A stretch of DNA of 64,000 bases from Nocardiopsis sp. FIRDI 009 (GTDB lineage Bacteria > Actinomycetota > Actinomycetes > Streptosporangiales > Streptosporangiaceae), in NCBI RefSeq assembly GCF_003386285.1, contig NZ_QPNC01000031.1:1-64000 (forward strand). Direction: 5' to 3'. Below the pieces are notes generated by a model. It made no database searches. It had not been told where the DNA came from and saw nothing but the letters and a program-made list of their open reading frames with translations. This document shows, piece by piece, positions 35,064 through 42,384 of this stretch (position 1 is the stretch's first letter; every line of letters begins with the position of its first letter). A program made the translations under genes and the position numbers.

Positions 35064-36022
35064 CGGACGGTCTCCTCGGGCTGGTCGGGGGTGTCGGAGT
35101 CGGCGGTCAGGGCGAAGAACACGTCGTCGAGGTCGGGGGTGTGCACGGTCAGCTCGTCCGCCTCGACACCGGCGGAGTCCAGCGAGTCGAGGACGGCGCG
35201 CAGCTCGCGCTGGCTGCCGTCGCTGGCGATCCGCAGCACCAGCGCCTCGTCGTCCCGGGTGACCCCGCGGAGCGCGGAGGCGGCGCTCCGGTACACGGCC
35301 GGGTCGGTGAAGCGGAGCCGGACGTGTCCGCCGGGGACGAGCCGCTTGAGCTCCTCGGCGGTGCCCTGGGCGGCGACCCGGCCGTCGTTGAGCACCGCGA
35401 TGCCGTCGGCGAGCTGGTCGGCCTCCTCCAGGTACTGGGTGGTGAGGAAGACGGTGACGCCGTCGGTGACGAGTTCGCGGATGATCCGCCACAGGTTGTG
35501 CCGCGAGCGCGGGTCGAGGCCGGTGGTCGGTTCGTCGAGGAAGATGATCCGCGGGTCTCCGACCAGGGTCATGGCGATGTCGAGGCGGCGCCGCATACCG
35601 CCGGAGTAGGTGGAGGCGGGCTTCCTTGCGGCCTCGACCAGGTCGAACCGCTCCAGCAGCTCGGCGGCGGTGCGCCGTCCCTCGCGGCGGGGGAGGTGGT
35701 GCAGGTCTGCCATGAGGAGCATGTTCTCCTCGCCGGTGATCAGGCCGTCGACAGCGGAGAACTGGCCGGTGACGCCGATCGAGGCGCGCACCGCCTGGGG
35801 CTCGGAGGCCAGGTCGTGGCCGCCGACGCGGATGTCGCCGGTGCCCGGGTCGGGGGAGACGAGGGTGGAGAGGAGCTTGACGACGGTGGTCTTTCCGGCG
35901 CCGTTCGGGCCGAGCAGGGAGAAGACCGTTCCCTCGGGGACGGTCAGGTCGACGCCGTCGAGCACGGCCTTGTCGCCGTAGGACTTGCGCAGTCCGTTCG
36001 CCGCGATGGCCGGATCGGTCAT
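35060..36022 (-). CDS. ABC transporter ATPase (DrrA-like)
   Basis: 320 residues. Walker A GPNGAGKTTVVK, signature YSGGMRRRLDIAM, Walker B RIIFLDEPTTGLDPRSR, H-loop VTVFLTTQYLEEADQLAD. The C-terminal ~90 residues are the DrrA-specific extension (LDSLDSAGVEADELTVHTPD). Pairs with the downstream permease. The DUF4097 gene lies 26 bases upstream on the same strand, so all three are probably one transcript. Confidence 0.95.
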   Translation of the reverse strand: MTDPAIAANGLRKSYGDKAVLDGVDLTVPEGTVFSLLGPNGAGKTTVVKLLSTLVSPDPGTGDIRVGGHDLASEPQAVRASIGVTGQFSAVDGLITGEENMLLMADLHHLPRREGRRTAAELLERFDLVEAARKPASTYSGGMRRRLDIAMTLVGDPRIIFLDEPTTGLDPRSRHNLWRIIRELVTDGVTVFLTTQYLEEADQLADGIAVLNDGRVAAQGTAEELKRLVPGGHVRLRFTDPAVYRSAASALRGVTRDDEALVLRIASDGSQRELRAVLDSLDSAGVEADELTVHTPDLDDVFFALTADSDTPDQPEETVR

Positions 36023-36048
36023 GGTGGGTGCTCCTTCTGGGGCGCTGG

Positions 36049-36714
36049 TCAGAGGCTGCGGGCGGTGATGTCGCCGTAGGCGGTGGTCGCGTGGATGCTC
36101 AGCCCGGCGGTGCCGGTGTTCGTGAGCGCGTTGTGGATGCGGCCGTGGTCGGTGCCGGCGTCCAAGGAGGCGGAGACTCCGCGGGCGGCGTCGACCGAGA
36201 TCCGGCCGTAGTCGGTGCGCAGCGTGACCGTGCCTCGCACGGCCTCGGTGACGCGGATGTCGCCCTTGCCGGTGCTGATCTCGGCGGGGCCGCCCAGGCG
36301 GCCGACCGTGACGTCACCGGCGAGGGTGGTCAGACGGGCGTTTTCGGTCTCGTCGAGCTTGACCGTGGCGTGCTGGCCGTCGAAGGCGACGTCGCCGAGC
36401 CGTCCGACGCTCCGGAATTCGGCGCTGGCCGCCCTGGCGTCGACCCGGGAGCCGGTGGGCAGCTGGACGGTCAGCTCGATGGAGCCGGGGTGGCCGAGGA
36501 TCCGGTTCCGCTCCGGTGCGGTCTCGACGCGCAGGACGCCGTCGCCATAGGTGACCCGGGTCTGTTCGGCGGCCTTGACGTCGCGGCCGTTGGCGGCGTC
36601 CGAGGGCAGGACCTCGACCGTGGTGTCGGTGCGGTCCGCGGCGATGAGACGGATGCGTCCGGCGGGGATGTCCAGGACGGTGGAGATGGGGGCGGGGGTG
36701 TCGAACGTCTGCAT
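36049..36714 (-). CDS. DUF4097 beta-strand repeat protein
   Basis: 221 residues from ATG 36714, with GGAGAG just upstream. Regular beta-strand repeats of the DUF4097/adhesin-like type (GRLGDVAFDGQHATVKLDE, AEISTGKGDIRVTEAVRG, TAYGDITARSL). No signal peptide, so probably cytoplasmic. In actinobacteria such genes often precede a DrrAB-type ABC exporter, as here; the role is unknown. First gene of the three-gene operon. Confidence 0.88.
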   Translation of the reverse strand: MQTFDTPAPISTVLDIPAGRIRLIAADRTDTTVEVLPSDAANGRDVKAAEQTRVTYGDGVLRVETAPERNRILGHPGSIELTVQLPTGSRVDARAASAEFRSVGRLGDVAFDGQHATVKLDETENARLTTLAGDVTVGRLGGPAEISTGKGDIRVTEAVRGTVTLRTDYGRISVDAARGVSASLDAGTDHGRIHNALTNTGTAGLSIHATTAYGDITARSL

Positions 36715-36733
36715 CGCGCTCTCCTGTGTCGTT

Positions 36734-36751
36734 GTTTCGAACACTTGAAAC
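36734..36751. promoter_or_regulatory. Imperfect palindrome upstream of DUF4097-ABC operon
   Basis: GTTTC-N8-GAAAC, 20 bases before the DUF4097 start codon, at the edge of an unusually AT-rich stretch (36735-36880). A repressor operator is plausible, but no regulator gene is adjacent. Confidence 0.35.
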
Positions 36752-37109
36752 GCTACGTTGCGTTCATGAGTATGGCAATGATGTTGTTGCGATAGAATCT
36801 CATATGAGCATTTGAGAGTATGTAAATTGTTGCAACAGGACAGAAGTTAACGCAATGAACTATGTCTGTGCGTTGCGATGGATTGCAGTGAACGCTCTGG
36901 GGGCTCGACGGGGCCGCGCCGCTCCCGGGAGCGGACTCGGTCACGGCGGAGGGTCTGAGAGGTCGGTCCGCGCGGCTTCCCTGCCTCGGCGGGGTCCCGC
37001 GTCCACGGGACGATCAGGGGGACGGCGAGGGCGGCAGCCCGGCGGCGGGAACCCGGTGGGCCGCCGGGCGGACGTCGGTACGACGTCGATCTGCCGTGCC
37101 AGGAGACGC
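36752..37109. other. AT-rich gap beside the element
   Basis: No convincing gene. 36752-36880 is markedly AT-rich for this genome and contains repeated TTGCG/CGTTGCG words; 36890-37109 is GC-rich and featureless to me. Frames here are poor. Confidence 0.4.
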
Positions 37110-37152
37110 GAACAGCCCCTGACGCCGGGGGCACCGAGGTCAGGGGCTGTTC
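37110..37152 (-). terminator. Displaced original tRNA-Ser terminator
   Basis: A perfect 14-bp stem (GAACAGCCCCTGAC / GTCAGGGGCTGTTC) with a 15-base loop, ending exactly where the distal att repeat begins. Read on the minus strand it directly follows the tRNA-Ser 3' end copy, so before the element inserted it was the terminator of tRNA-Ser. Confidence 0.7.
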
Positions 37153-37192
37153 TTCGGCGGAGGGTGTGGGATTTGAACCCACGAAGTCCCGT
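37153..37192 (-). repeat. att core repeat, distal copy
   Basis: Forty bases identical to 49535-49574: the T-arm and 3' acceptor strand of tRNA-Ser plus five bases beyond. Not part of a full tRNA. Confidence 0.95.
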
Positions 37193-37298
37193 TGTTCGGG
37201 CGGTCGGGGGTGACGTGGCCTCGGGTCGTGCGAATGGCCGGTGACCTGGGCGGGAGTGCTCGCCGATTCCGGTCGTCCCCGGGGGCTTCCCGGAGCCG

Positions 37299-37314
37299 TG
37301 TGCGATGAATGTGC
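37299..37314 (+). other. Candidate integrase arm-type site (int-distal)
   Basis: TGTGC-GATGAA-TGTGC, 107 bases inside the distal att core. Matches 49453-49468 near int (TGTGC-GATAAA-TGTGC) in the same orientation, and the sites of the decayed element. Confidence 0.55.
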
Positions 37315-37425
37315 GATGCCCCGGGACCTTCGCCACAGGACGCCAGCCTCAGGCGAGCTGTTCAGTTCAGCATGCCTGAACCATGCTCCCTCAGCCCCGG
37401 TCTTCGGCAACCATCGTTTTCGGTT

Positions 37426-37489
37426 GGGGTGGCCGATGGCACCGGGGTCGGTCACCCGAGACAACCCGTGTCGCGCCATCGGATGCCCC
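37426..37489. repeat. Structured repeat, copy A
   Basis: Stem of 4 + 8 bp (GGGG/CCCC and CCGATGGC/GCCATCGG) with an internal 3x3 mismatch and a 34-base loop containing ACCCGAGACA (37454-37463). Aligns base by base with copy B at 37962-38028; two stem pairs changed from G-C to A-T together. Confidence 0.5.
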
Positions 37490-37644
37490 GGGGCCTGAAG
37501 ACGTCATCAGTTTGGGAATCCGAGGTCACGGAAACCGTCTGATCTGCGAACCTCTGACCTGGGCTGCAACGGGCGATCGCCGCCTGAATGACCGTGAGTC
37601 CCCGCTCATCGCCACCCGAACGGGCATGCAGCGGGCACGGACGC

Positions 37645-37848
37645 TCACGTGTAGACGCCATGCCAGTAGTCGTCGAGGCTCACCGTGAAGTCTTCCGGGC
37701 GGGTGGCGCGAAGGTGCTCGAAGCGCTCATGCAGAGCCAGGATGGTGTCCCGTAGGCTCATGCTGAATTCCTCCATCATCGCCTTGGCGGCCTCGAGCCT
37801 ACGTCCGTTGAGGATCAACGGGTCGATGCGGTCCCACCCTTCGGGCAC
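37645..37848 (-). CDS. Small hypothetical element protein
   Basis: 67 residues from GTG 37848, with a strong AAGGAGGG ribosome site. Starts PEGWDRIDPLILNGRRLEAA and ends SLDDYWHGVYT; mostly helical. The first half resembles the L7/L12-C-like pattern (LNGR..EA....EE..MSLRDTI), a weak impression only. Lies between the two structured repeats. Function unknown. Confidence 0.65.
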   Translation of the reverse strand: MPEGWDRIDPLILNGRRLEAAKAMMEEFSMSLRDTILALHERFEHLRATRPEDFTVSLDDYWHGVYT

Positions 37849-38238
37849 GGGTCCCTCCTTGACGTTCGGTTGACACGGCGGCCGTGCTTCGGGTCAGTGG
37901 CCGGAGCGCCCACCCTAGCCACTCTCCAGCAACCATCCGGGGCGAGTACCACGGTTTTGGTCCGAGGTGCCCGATAGCGCCGGAGCGAGCAACCCGAGAC
38001 AGACGCATTCCGCTATCGGGTGCCTCGGGATCCGAACACGCCAGTAACCACCGTGCACCACACAGGGTCGGAACTGGTCCCGTCGGGTTAGCCCCGGTGC
38101 TGCTCTTCCGCTCCGCCCGGTGCCCGGCTCGGGACCGGGCGGCAGCCCGCAGCCCGAGCCGGGCGGCGGGCTGCGCGACGGCGCTCGCACCGTCGCCTTG
38201 ATCTCATACAGCCCAATTCGGCAACGAGGCGAGTGGAC
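37849..38238. other. Gap with second structured repeat
   Basis: Apart from copy B of the structured repeat and a GC-rich tract at 38110-38185, I see nothing defensible here. Confidence 0.4.
37962..38028. repeat. Structured repeat, copy B
   Basis: Stem of 6 + 10 bp (CCGAGG/CCTCGG and CCCGATAGCG/CGCTATCGGG) with a TG/TG internal loop and a loop holding ACCCGAGACA (37992-38001). Better paired than copy A. Same orientation as copy A, about 540 bases away. Confidence 0.5.
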
Positions 38239-38973
38239 CTATGACGCGACGGGTCGCGCTCCCTCCCACGCCAGTTCGAAGCTCCGTGCGTAGGTCTCGG
38301 CCATTTCCGGGGACAGGGTTCGGTCGATCTCGACCACGGGCGACTTCGCCGCTGGCAGTCCGTAGATGTGCTGGTTGACCAGAAGCCGCTTCTCCGTCAG
38401 GTAGACGGAGTTGTACAGGATCGTGGAATGTGTCCTGACCTCGACGCCTTCGATGTCCAGGAGTGGACGGAAGAGGGCGAGTGCGTTCCTCGCCCTGGCG
38501 GCCAAGGCGTCTCCGATTTCCTCGTCCTCCCCGCGCTGCCTGACCTCTGGGGAATCGGGGTCTCCGAGCAGGATCCGGACGCTCACGCCGTCACGGGCTC
38601 GCGCGGCCAGGAGCGTCAGCATGCCCGCGTCATCGGCGAGAAAGAGTCCGCTGTAGACGAGGATGCCGATTTCCTGCTTCGCCTCGGCGAAGAGGCCGCA
38701 CCACGCTTCCCGTGGCACCTCCCAGCGGTGGGCGAACACGCGGTAGGCGTGCTCGGAGAGGGGAGGGTCCTCCTCCGACTCCGGGGCCTCCTGCGGCCAT
38801 AGCTCTTCCTCGTCCACCCGGAGAAGATCGGCGACCGCCCAGCGGTGGCGGGGGTAGGGCCGCTGACCCGAAAGCCATCGGCGGACCGTCTTGGGGTCGA
38901 CGCCGAGACGTGCGGCCACGTCGGTCTCAGTGAGTCGGGACGCGGCCAGTGCCTTCCGCAGTGCAGTGTTCAC
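38239..38973 (-). CDS. XRE regulator with phospholipase-D-like C-terminal domain (copy 1)
   Basis: 244 residues. HTH at 5-60 (ETDVAARLGVDPKTVRRWLS). From about residue 75 a second domain: HRWEVPREAW, then EIGILVYSGLFLADDAGML, VRILLGDPDSPEVRQRG, THSTILYNSVYLTEKRLLVN with H182, and QHIYG with H202. The H-x-Y-N-S/Y plus LLVN-H pattern resembles a PLD fold in which the second HKD is degenerate; this may be the domain called DUF5919 (uncertain). About half its residues match the second copy at 42385-43122. Likely an autoregulator and sensor; tandem GACGTCC sites lie upstream. Divergent from the 39156 gene. Confidence 0.8.
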   Translation of the reverse strand: MNTALRKALAASRLTETDVAARLGVDPKTVRRWLSGQRPYPRHRWAVADLLRVDEEELWPQEAPESEEDPPLSEHAYRVFAHRWEVPREAWCGLFAEAKQEIGILVYSGLFLADDAGMLTLLAARARDGVSVRILLGDPDSPEVRQRGEDEEIGDALAARARNALALFRPLLDIEGVEVRTHSTILYNSVYLTEKRLLVNQHIYGLPAAKSPVVEIDRTLSPEMAETYARSFELAWEGARPVAS

Positions 38974-39005
38974 GTCGGTGCCCTCCGGGGGTACGGGACC
39001 CCGAC

Positions 39006-39034
39006 GATAACAGAAGACGTCCCTAGACGTCCCT
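39006..39034 (-). promoter_or_regulatory. Operator-promoter of XRE/PLD-like copy 1
   Basis: Two adjacent exact 10-bp repeats AGACGTCCCT (39015-39024, 39025-39034), next to a -10-like box on the minus strand (GTTATC, 39006-39011). The same GACGTCC pair with a neighbouring -10 stands before the second copy at 43162-43187, so the proteins probably bind their own promoters. Confidence 0.5.
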
Positions 39035-39155
39035 CAACTTGTCCGATACGTGGTACACATGTCCGCTTACTCAGAGCATCGTTTCCCACGTAACGAAGGC
39101 TCCTGCGGGTCCCTCGGACTCCCAGGTGCCTGGCCCGACCGAGTAGGGGCGGAAC

Positions 39156-39404
39156 ATGCGGAACCCGTTCGCGTACGTCCGGAAACGAGCACCCTTCACG
39201 AACCGAGTCCCCAGAGCCACGTCGTGCACGGGGCTTCCCTTCACACCACCGCCGCCCGCGTACACGGTCGCTCCCCTGGCACGTGTGGCCCGGCCCTACG
39301 TGCTCCACGCGGAGAGGCTGCGCGCTGCCCGCCTCGTCGACCGGACGCGGACCGGCCTGGAAGTCCTCTTCGAGATCTCACGGATGGAGGTGATGGCGGC
39401 GTGA
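39156..39404 (+). CDS. Small hypothetical element protein
   Basis: 82 residues from ATG 39156 with GGGGCGGA just upstream. The N-terminus RNPFAYVRKRAPFTNRVPRA is basic, then PFTPPPP, then a helix HAERLRAARLVDRTRTGLEV. It overlaps the next gene by GTGA, so translation is coupled. The pair looks like small two-gene units seen near regulators in Streptomyces; no function is known. Confidence 0.65.
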   Translation: MRNPFAYVRKRAPFTNRVPRATSCTGLPFTPPPPAYTVAPLARVARPYVLHAERLRAARLVDRTRTGLEVLFEISRMEVMAA

Positions 39405-39679
39405 GCGCGAAAACCGGGCCGGACATCCTGCTTCGACTGCTCAAGAGCCACTACGGCGACCAGTGGTCCATCCGGCGTCACGGACGTCTGTGGGTGGCCA
39501 CCACCACGAACGCTGACGCGACGCACGCTCCCACGCTCATAGAGGAGAACGTGGAGGTGTTCGCCAACCAGCTTGAGCATCCCCCCAACGGGATCGGGAA
39601 CGCGAACCTGCTTCCCGAGCGGATCGCCCAGGGCGGCCGTCGCATCGGGGATGCCGAAGACGGTCCTCCGGAGGGGTGA
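39401..39679 (+). CDS. Hypothetical element protein, translationally coupled
   Basis: 92 residues from GTG 39401, overlapping the previous stop by four bases. LLRLLKSHYGDQWSIRRHGR, then LWVATTTNADATHAPTLIEE and an Asn/Gly-rich end. No membrane span. The W.IRR....WVATT pattern recurs in small Streptomyces proteins of unknown function. Probably acts with its upstream partner. Confidence 0.65.
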   Translation: MSAKTGPDILLRLLKSHYGDQWSIRRHGRLWVATTTNADATHAPTLIEENVEVFANQLEHPPNGIGNANLLPERIAQGGRRIGDAEDGPPEG

Positions 39680-39830
39680 GGACCGGCCGCGGGCCGACGC
39701 TCGGTTCCGTCCGTGACCTACGTCGGTTCTGCGGTTGGGGCGTCCGCCTGGTGGTGATCGGGGGGAGGGCCTACAGGCCCGGTCATCACCGGCGGGCGTC
39801 CGTAGAAGTCCTACAGTCATCTGAAGACAG

Positions 39831-39860
39831 TAGGACTCAGTTGGACTCGGTAGGACTCAA
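39831..39860 (+). promoter_or_regulatory. Triple 10-bp operator before gntR
   Basis: Three tandem decamers TAGGACTCAG, TTGGACTCGG and TAGGACTCAA in exact helical phase. An inverted half-copy AAGTCCTA lies at 39806-39813 and AGTCCA follows at 39861. Repeats sit 35-65 bases before the gntR start, as expected for an autorepressor site. Confidence 0.6.
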
Positions 39861-39894
39861 AGTCCAACCGCTGGCTTTTCTCGGAGGAATCCGC

Positions 39895-40380
39895 TTGAAC
39901 TCGCGTACCCCGTGGGGGACCTACAACCAGATCGCGGAGGCCCTACGCTCCCGCATCACTACTGGGGACCTCGCGCCTGGGGACGCGGTTCCCTCCGAGG
40001 CGGCGCTCGGAGACGAGTTCGGCGTCTCTCGCACGACTGTCCGCCGCGCCTTGGCCGTGCTGGAAACGGACCGGCTGATCAAGGCTCATCCCGGGACAGG
40101 TCGCGTCGTGTGCACCGAGGAAGAGCGCCAGAGTGCGGAACCGGGCTCTGCGCCTCCTGCCCAGTATCGGCGGATCGCCGCCGACCTGCGAGACCGGATC
40201 ACCAGTGGTGACCTCGCGCCCGGTGACGCTCTGCCCAGTGAGGCCGCGCTTGTTCGCCAGTACGACGTATCCCGGGGGACGGCACGACAAGCCCTCTCAG
40301 AGCTGGAGGGAACCGGGCTCGTGGTCGCCGTGCACGGTAAGGGTCGGTTCGTCAAAGGCCCGGACACGGCCGCAGGTTAG
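39895..40380 (+). CDS. GntR-family regulator with two winged-helix domains
   Basis: 161 residues from TTG 39895, supported by GGAGGA six bases upstream. Two tandem GntR winged helices: QIAEALRSRITTGDLAPGDA..SEAALGDEFGVSRTTVRRAL and RRIAADLRDRITSGDLAPGD..SEAALVRQYDVSRGTARQAL (quoted in part). No effector domain follows; the usual C-terminal ligand-binding part is replaced by the second DNA-binding domain. KorSA, the repressor of pSAM2 replication genes, is a GntR protein in an equivalent position. The HD gene follows 10 bases downstream. Confidence 0.85.
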   Translation: MNSRTPWGTYNQIAEALRSRITTGDLAPGDAVPSEAALGDEFGVSRTTVRRALAVLETDRLIKAHPGTGRVVCTEEERQSAEPGSAPPAQYRRIAADLRDRITSGDLAPGDALPSEAALVRQYDVSRGTARQALSELEGTGLVVAVHGKGRFVKGPDTAAG

Positions 40381-40390
40381 CCTGGCACAT

Positions 40391-40942
40391 GTGGGACATG
40401 TTCACTGGGCGCGGGATCTCGCGCGAGAACTGCTCGAACGACCGTTGCCCCGGCGCTGGGCTCACACACAGGGTGTGGCGGAACAGGCCCGTTCCCTGAA
40501 CGGGGTTCTCGGGGAGGACGCGGATCTCCTCGAAGCCTCGGCCTGGCTGCACGACATCGGGTACTCCCCAGACTTGGCGAAGACCGGCTTTCATCCCCTC
40601 GATGGTGCTCGCTACCTCCGCGACGTACAGAACGCTGATCAGGAGCTGTGTTCCCTGGTCGCCTACCACTCCGGTGCCGTGGTGGAAGCTGAGGAACGCG
40701 GCATGCCGGGCGTGCTCGAAAGCGAGTTCGCGCATCCTCGGCAAGATCTGCTGGAAGCGCTCACCTACTCGGACATGACCACGGGACCGGACGGCACCCA
40801 TCTGTCGGTCGAACGTCGCCTGTCGGAGATTCTGGAACGCTACGCCCCTGACCACCTCGTGCATCGTGCGATCACCCGTTCCTCACCGACGCTGACGTCG
40901 GCGGTACGGGTCGTGGAACAACGACTGGCCAACGCTCGCTGA
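40391..40942 (+). CDS. HD-domain protein
   Basis: 183 residues from GTG 40391. HD-superfamily metal site: RRWAHTQGVAEQA, then EASAWLHDIGYSPDL with the HD pair, and later VAYHSGAVVEAEERGMPG and LTYSDMTTG. Family members are phosphohydrolases of nucleotides or related compounds. Directly follows the gntR gene and is common next to GntR regulators in AICEs. Substrate unknown. It converges on the Nudix fusion gene with a 2-base gap. Confidence 0.85.
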   Translation: MGHVHWARDLARELLERPLPRRWAHTQGVAEQARSLNGVLGEDADLLEASAWLHDIGYSPDLAKTGFHPLDGARYLRDVQNADQELCSLVAYHSGAVVEAEERGMPGVLESEFAHPRQDLLEALTYSDMTTGPDGTHLSVERRLSEILERYAPDHLVHRAITRSSPTLTSAVRVVEQRLANAR

Positions 40943-40944
40943 GG

Positions 40945-41877
40945 TCACCCGATGTACATCGGTCCACCGCTGAGGAAGTGGTCCATGCGTAGGCGCATGG
41001 ACCGGTCCATCGTGTACGTCGCCAGCTCCGCGCGGGGAACCCAGACGACTTCCTTGGACTCGCTGCTGGGCCTCGGCTTCCCGGAGACGGGACGGGCGGT
41101 GAACGCGATGGAGAATTCCTGGCGGGCCTCGCCATCGCTCGTGTAGTAGATGATGTGCTTCGGGTCGCTGTAGATGCCCACCAGACCGGTGATCTCGCAC
41201 GTCACCCCGGTCTCCTCCAGGGTCTCGCGGACAGCGGCTTGGGGAACCGACTCGCCCAGGTCGATGGCACCCCCGGGAACCGCCCAGTTGTCGTTGTCGG
41301 TGCGACGGATCATCAGCACCTCGTCGCGCTCGTTGACGACGAAGACGTTCACCGACGGGACGAGACTGTTCGCGGCCGGTGCCTCGGGGTCCTCGTAGTA
41401 GTCGATCCGCTTGCTCATGGACCTTTCCTCAACTGAATGCGTCACGTAGTTCAGGGCGCGGTTGATGTGCTGAGAGACCTGCACAGGGGAGACGCCGAGG
41501 CTTTCGAGCACGGACGATGCCGTGTTGTCCTTCTCGTGCAACAGGCCGGAAAGTAGATGCTCCGTGCCTATGGCCTTGTGATCCCGATAAGTCGCTGCGT
41601 GGAGGGCTCCCACCAATGCGGTCTTGGCATCCGGGTGGAAGGGCAGGTGTTTCGGCCGAAACCAGATTTTTCGCTCGCCGGTCTTGGCCACTTTCACCCG
41701 GACCGCCTCGTAGTCGACGTTGAAAAACTTCAGAGTGTGAGCGGCAATGCCCTCGCGTTCCGCAAGAATGCCGAGAAGCAGGTGTTCGGTCCCGATGTAG
41801 GTGTGCTTGAGCGTCCTTGCTCCGTGCTCGGCTAGGCCGACCACCTGCCGGGCTCGCGGTGTGTATCTCTCGAACAT
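40945..41877 (-). CDS. Clp-N repeat protein fused to a Nudix hydrolase
   Basis: 310 residues. Residues 1-~150 hold two Clp-N repeats (LKHTYIGTEHLLLGILAERE and HKAIGTEHLLSGLLHEKDNT) without any AAA+ ATPase. Residues 154-310 are a complete Nudix domain: the box G-x5-E-x7-REUXEEXGU is exact in GAIDLGESVPQAAVRETLEE. Internal ATG at 41418 (MSKRIDYYEDPEAP) has GAGGAAAGG upstream and matches the usual start of free-standing Nudix relatives, so a second, Nudix-only product is possible. pSAM2 Pif, an element-immunity factor, also carries a Nudix motif. Same operon as the next two genes upstream. Confidence 0.85.
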   Translation of the reverse strand: MFERYTPRARQVVGLAEHGARTLKHTYIGTEHLLLGILAEREGIAAHTLKFFNVDYEAVRVKVAKTGERKIWFRPKHLPFHPDAKTALVGALHAATYRDHKAIGTEHLLSGLLHEKDNTASSVLESLGVSPVQVSQHINRALNYVTHSVEERSMSKRIDYYEDPEAPAANSLVPSVNVFVVNERDEVLMIRRTDNDNWAVPGGAIDLGESVPQAAVRETLEETGVTCEITGLVGIYSDPKHIIYYTSDGEARQEFSIAFTARPVSGKPRPSSESKEVVWVPRAELATYTMDRSMRLRMDHFLSGGPMYIG

Positions 41878-41879
41878 GG

Positions 41880-42368
41880 CTACTGCTCTCGCATCAGGCG
41901 GAGTGTGGAGGCCTGATCATGACTGTACTTCGCGATTTCGTCCAAGGTTCGGTGTGCGTGCTGAACAACGTCTTCAGGAAGAATGCCGAGGTTCTGGAGG
42001 ACATGGGATGCCACGTTGTGTTCTTTGCGCAACAGTCCGAGAAGTATGTGTTCTGTCCCGATGAAGTTGTGCTCTCGCCCTATGGCGGCGTAAAGCGAGA
42101 ACTCCAGGGATTTCTTTGCCTCCGGGGCGAATGGCCGGTAGTTCCGGCGAGTCCAACTCTTTCGGCCGCCGAGGTGGGCCACTTCTGTTCGAGCAGCCTC
42201 GTAGTCCAGCCCGAGAGATGCCAACGTGCTGGCCGCGAGACCGTTGCCTTCCAGGGCCAGCCCCAATAGCAGGTGCCCGCTGCCGATACGTCTGTGCTTG
42301 AGTGCAACCGCTTCGCTCTGCGCCTGCACGACTGCATCTCGTGCTTGGTCGGTGAACCGTTCGAACAT
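41880..42368 (-). CDS. Stand-alone double Clp-N domain protein
   Basis: 162 residues. Two Clp-N repeats (LKHRRIGSGHLLLGLALEGN and HNFIGTEHILLGLLRKEHNV), no ATPase. Paralogous to the first half of the next gene (MFERFTDQAR / MFERYTPRAR), so a tandem duplication. Clp-N domains bind substrates or adaptors of ClpC-type unfoldases; a free copy could act as an adaptor or decoy for the host Clp protease, which is inference. Two bases separate it from the Nudix fusion. Confidence 0.85.
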   Translation of the reverse strand: MFERFTDQARDAVVQAQSEAVALKHRRIGSGHLLLGLALEGNGLAASTLASLGLDYEAARTEVAHLGGRKSWTRRNYRPFAPEAKKSLEFSLYAAIGREHNFIGTEHILLGLLRKEHNVASHVLQNLGILPEDVVQHAHRTLDEIAKYSHDQASTLRLMREQ

Positions 42369-42384
42369 GCCCCTCAGTCTCGCA

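Larger units (their letters stand above)
37193..37644. other. Element end: arm site and structured repeat, no gene
   Basis: Contains a candidate arm-type site TGTGC-N6-TGTGC at 37299-37314, held between pairing arms (CCCGGGG / CCCCGGG), and copy A of a structured repeat (37426-37489). No gene I would defend; several long frames here are low quality. Confidence 0.5.

Noticed and set aside
37110..37152. Hairpin as transfer origin
   Set aside because: It is on the chromosomal side of the att core and reads as a tRNA terminator.
36847..37479. Minus-strand frame with DFVGSNPTPSAEE across the distal att site
   Set aside because: The peptide is antisense tRNA-Ser sequence; the rest is low quality. 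The part matching copy B is discussed with the structured repeat.
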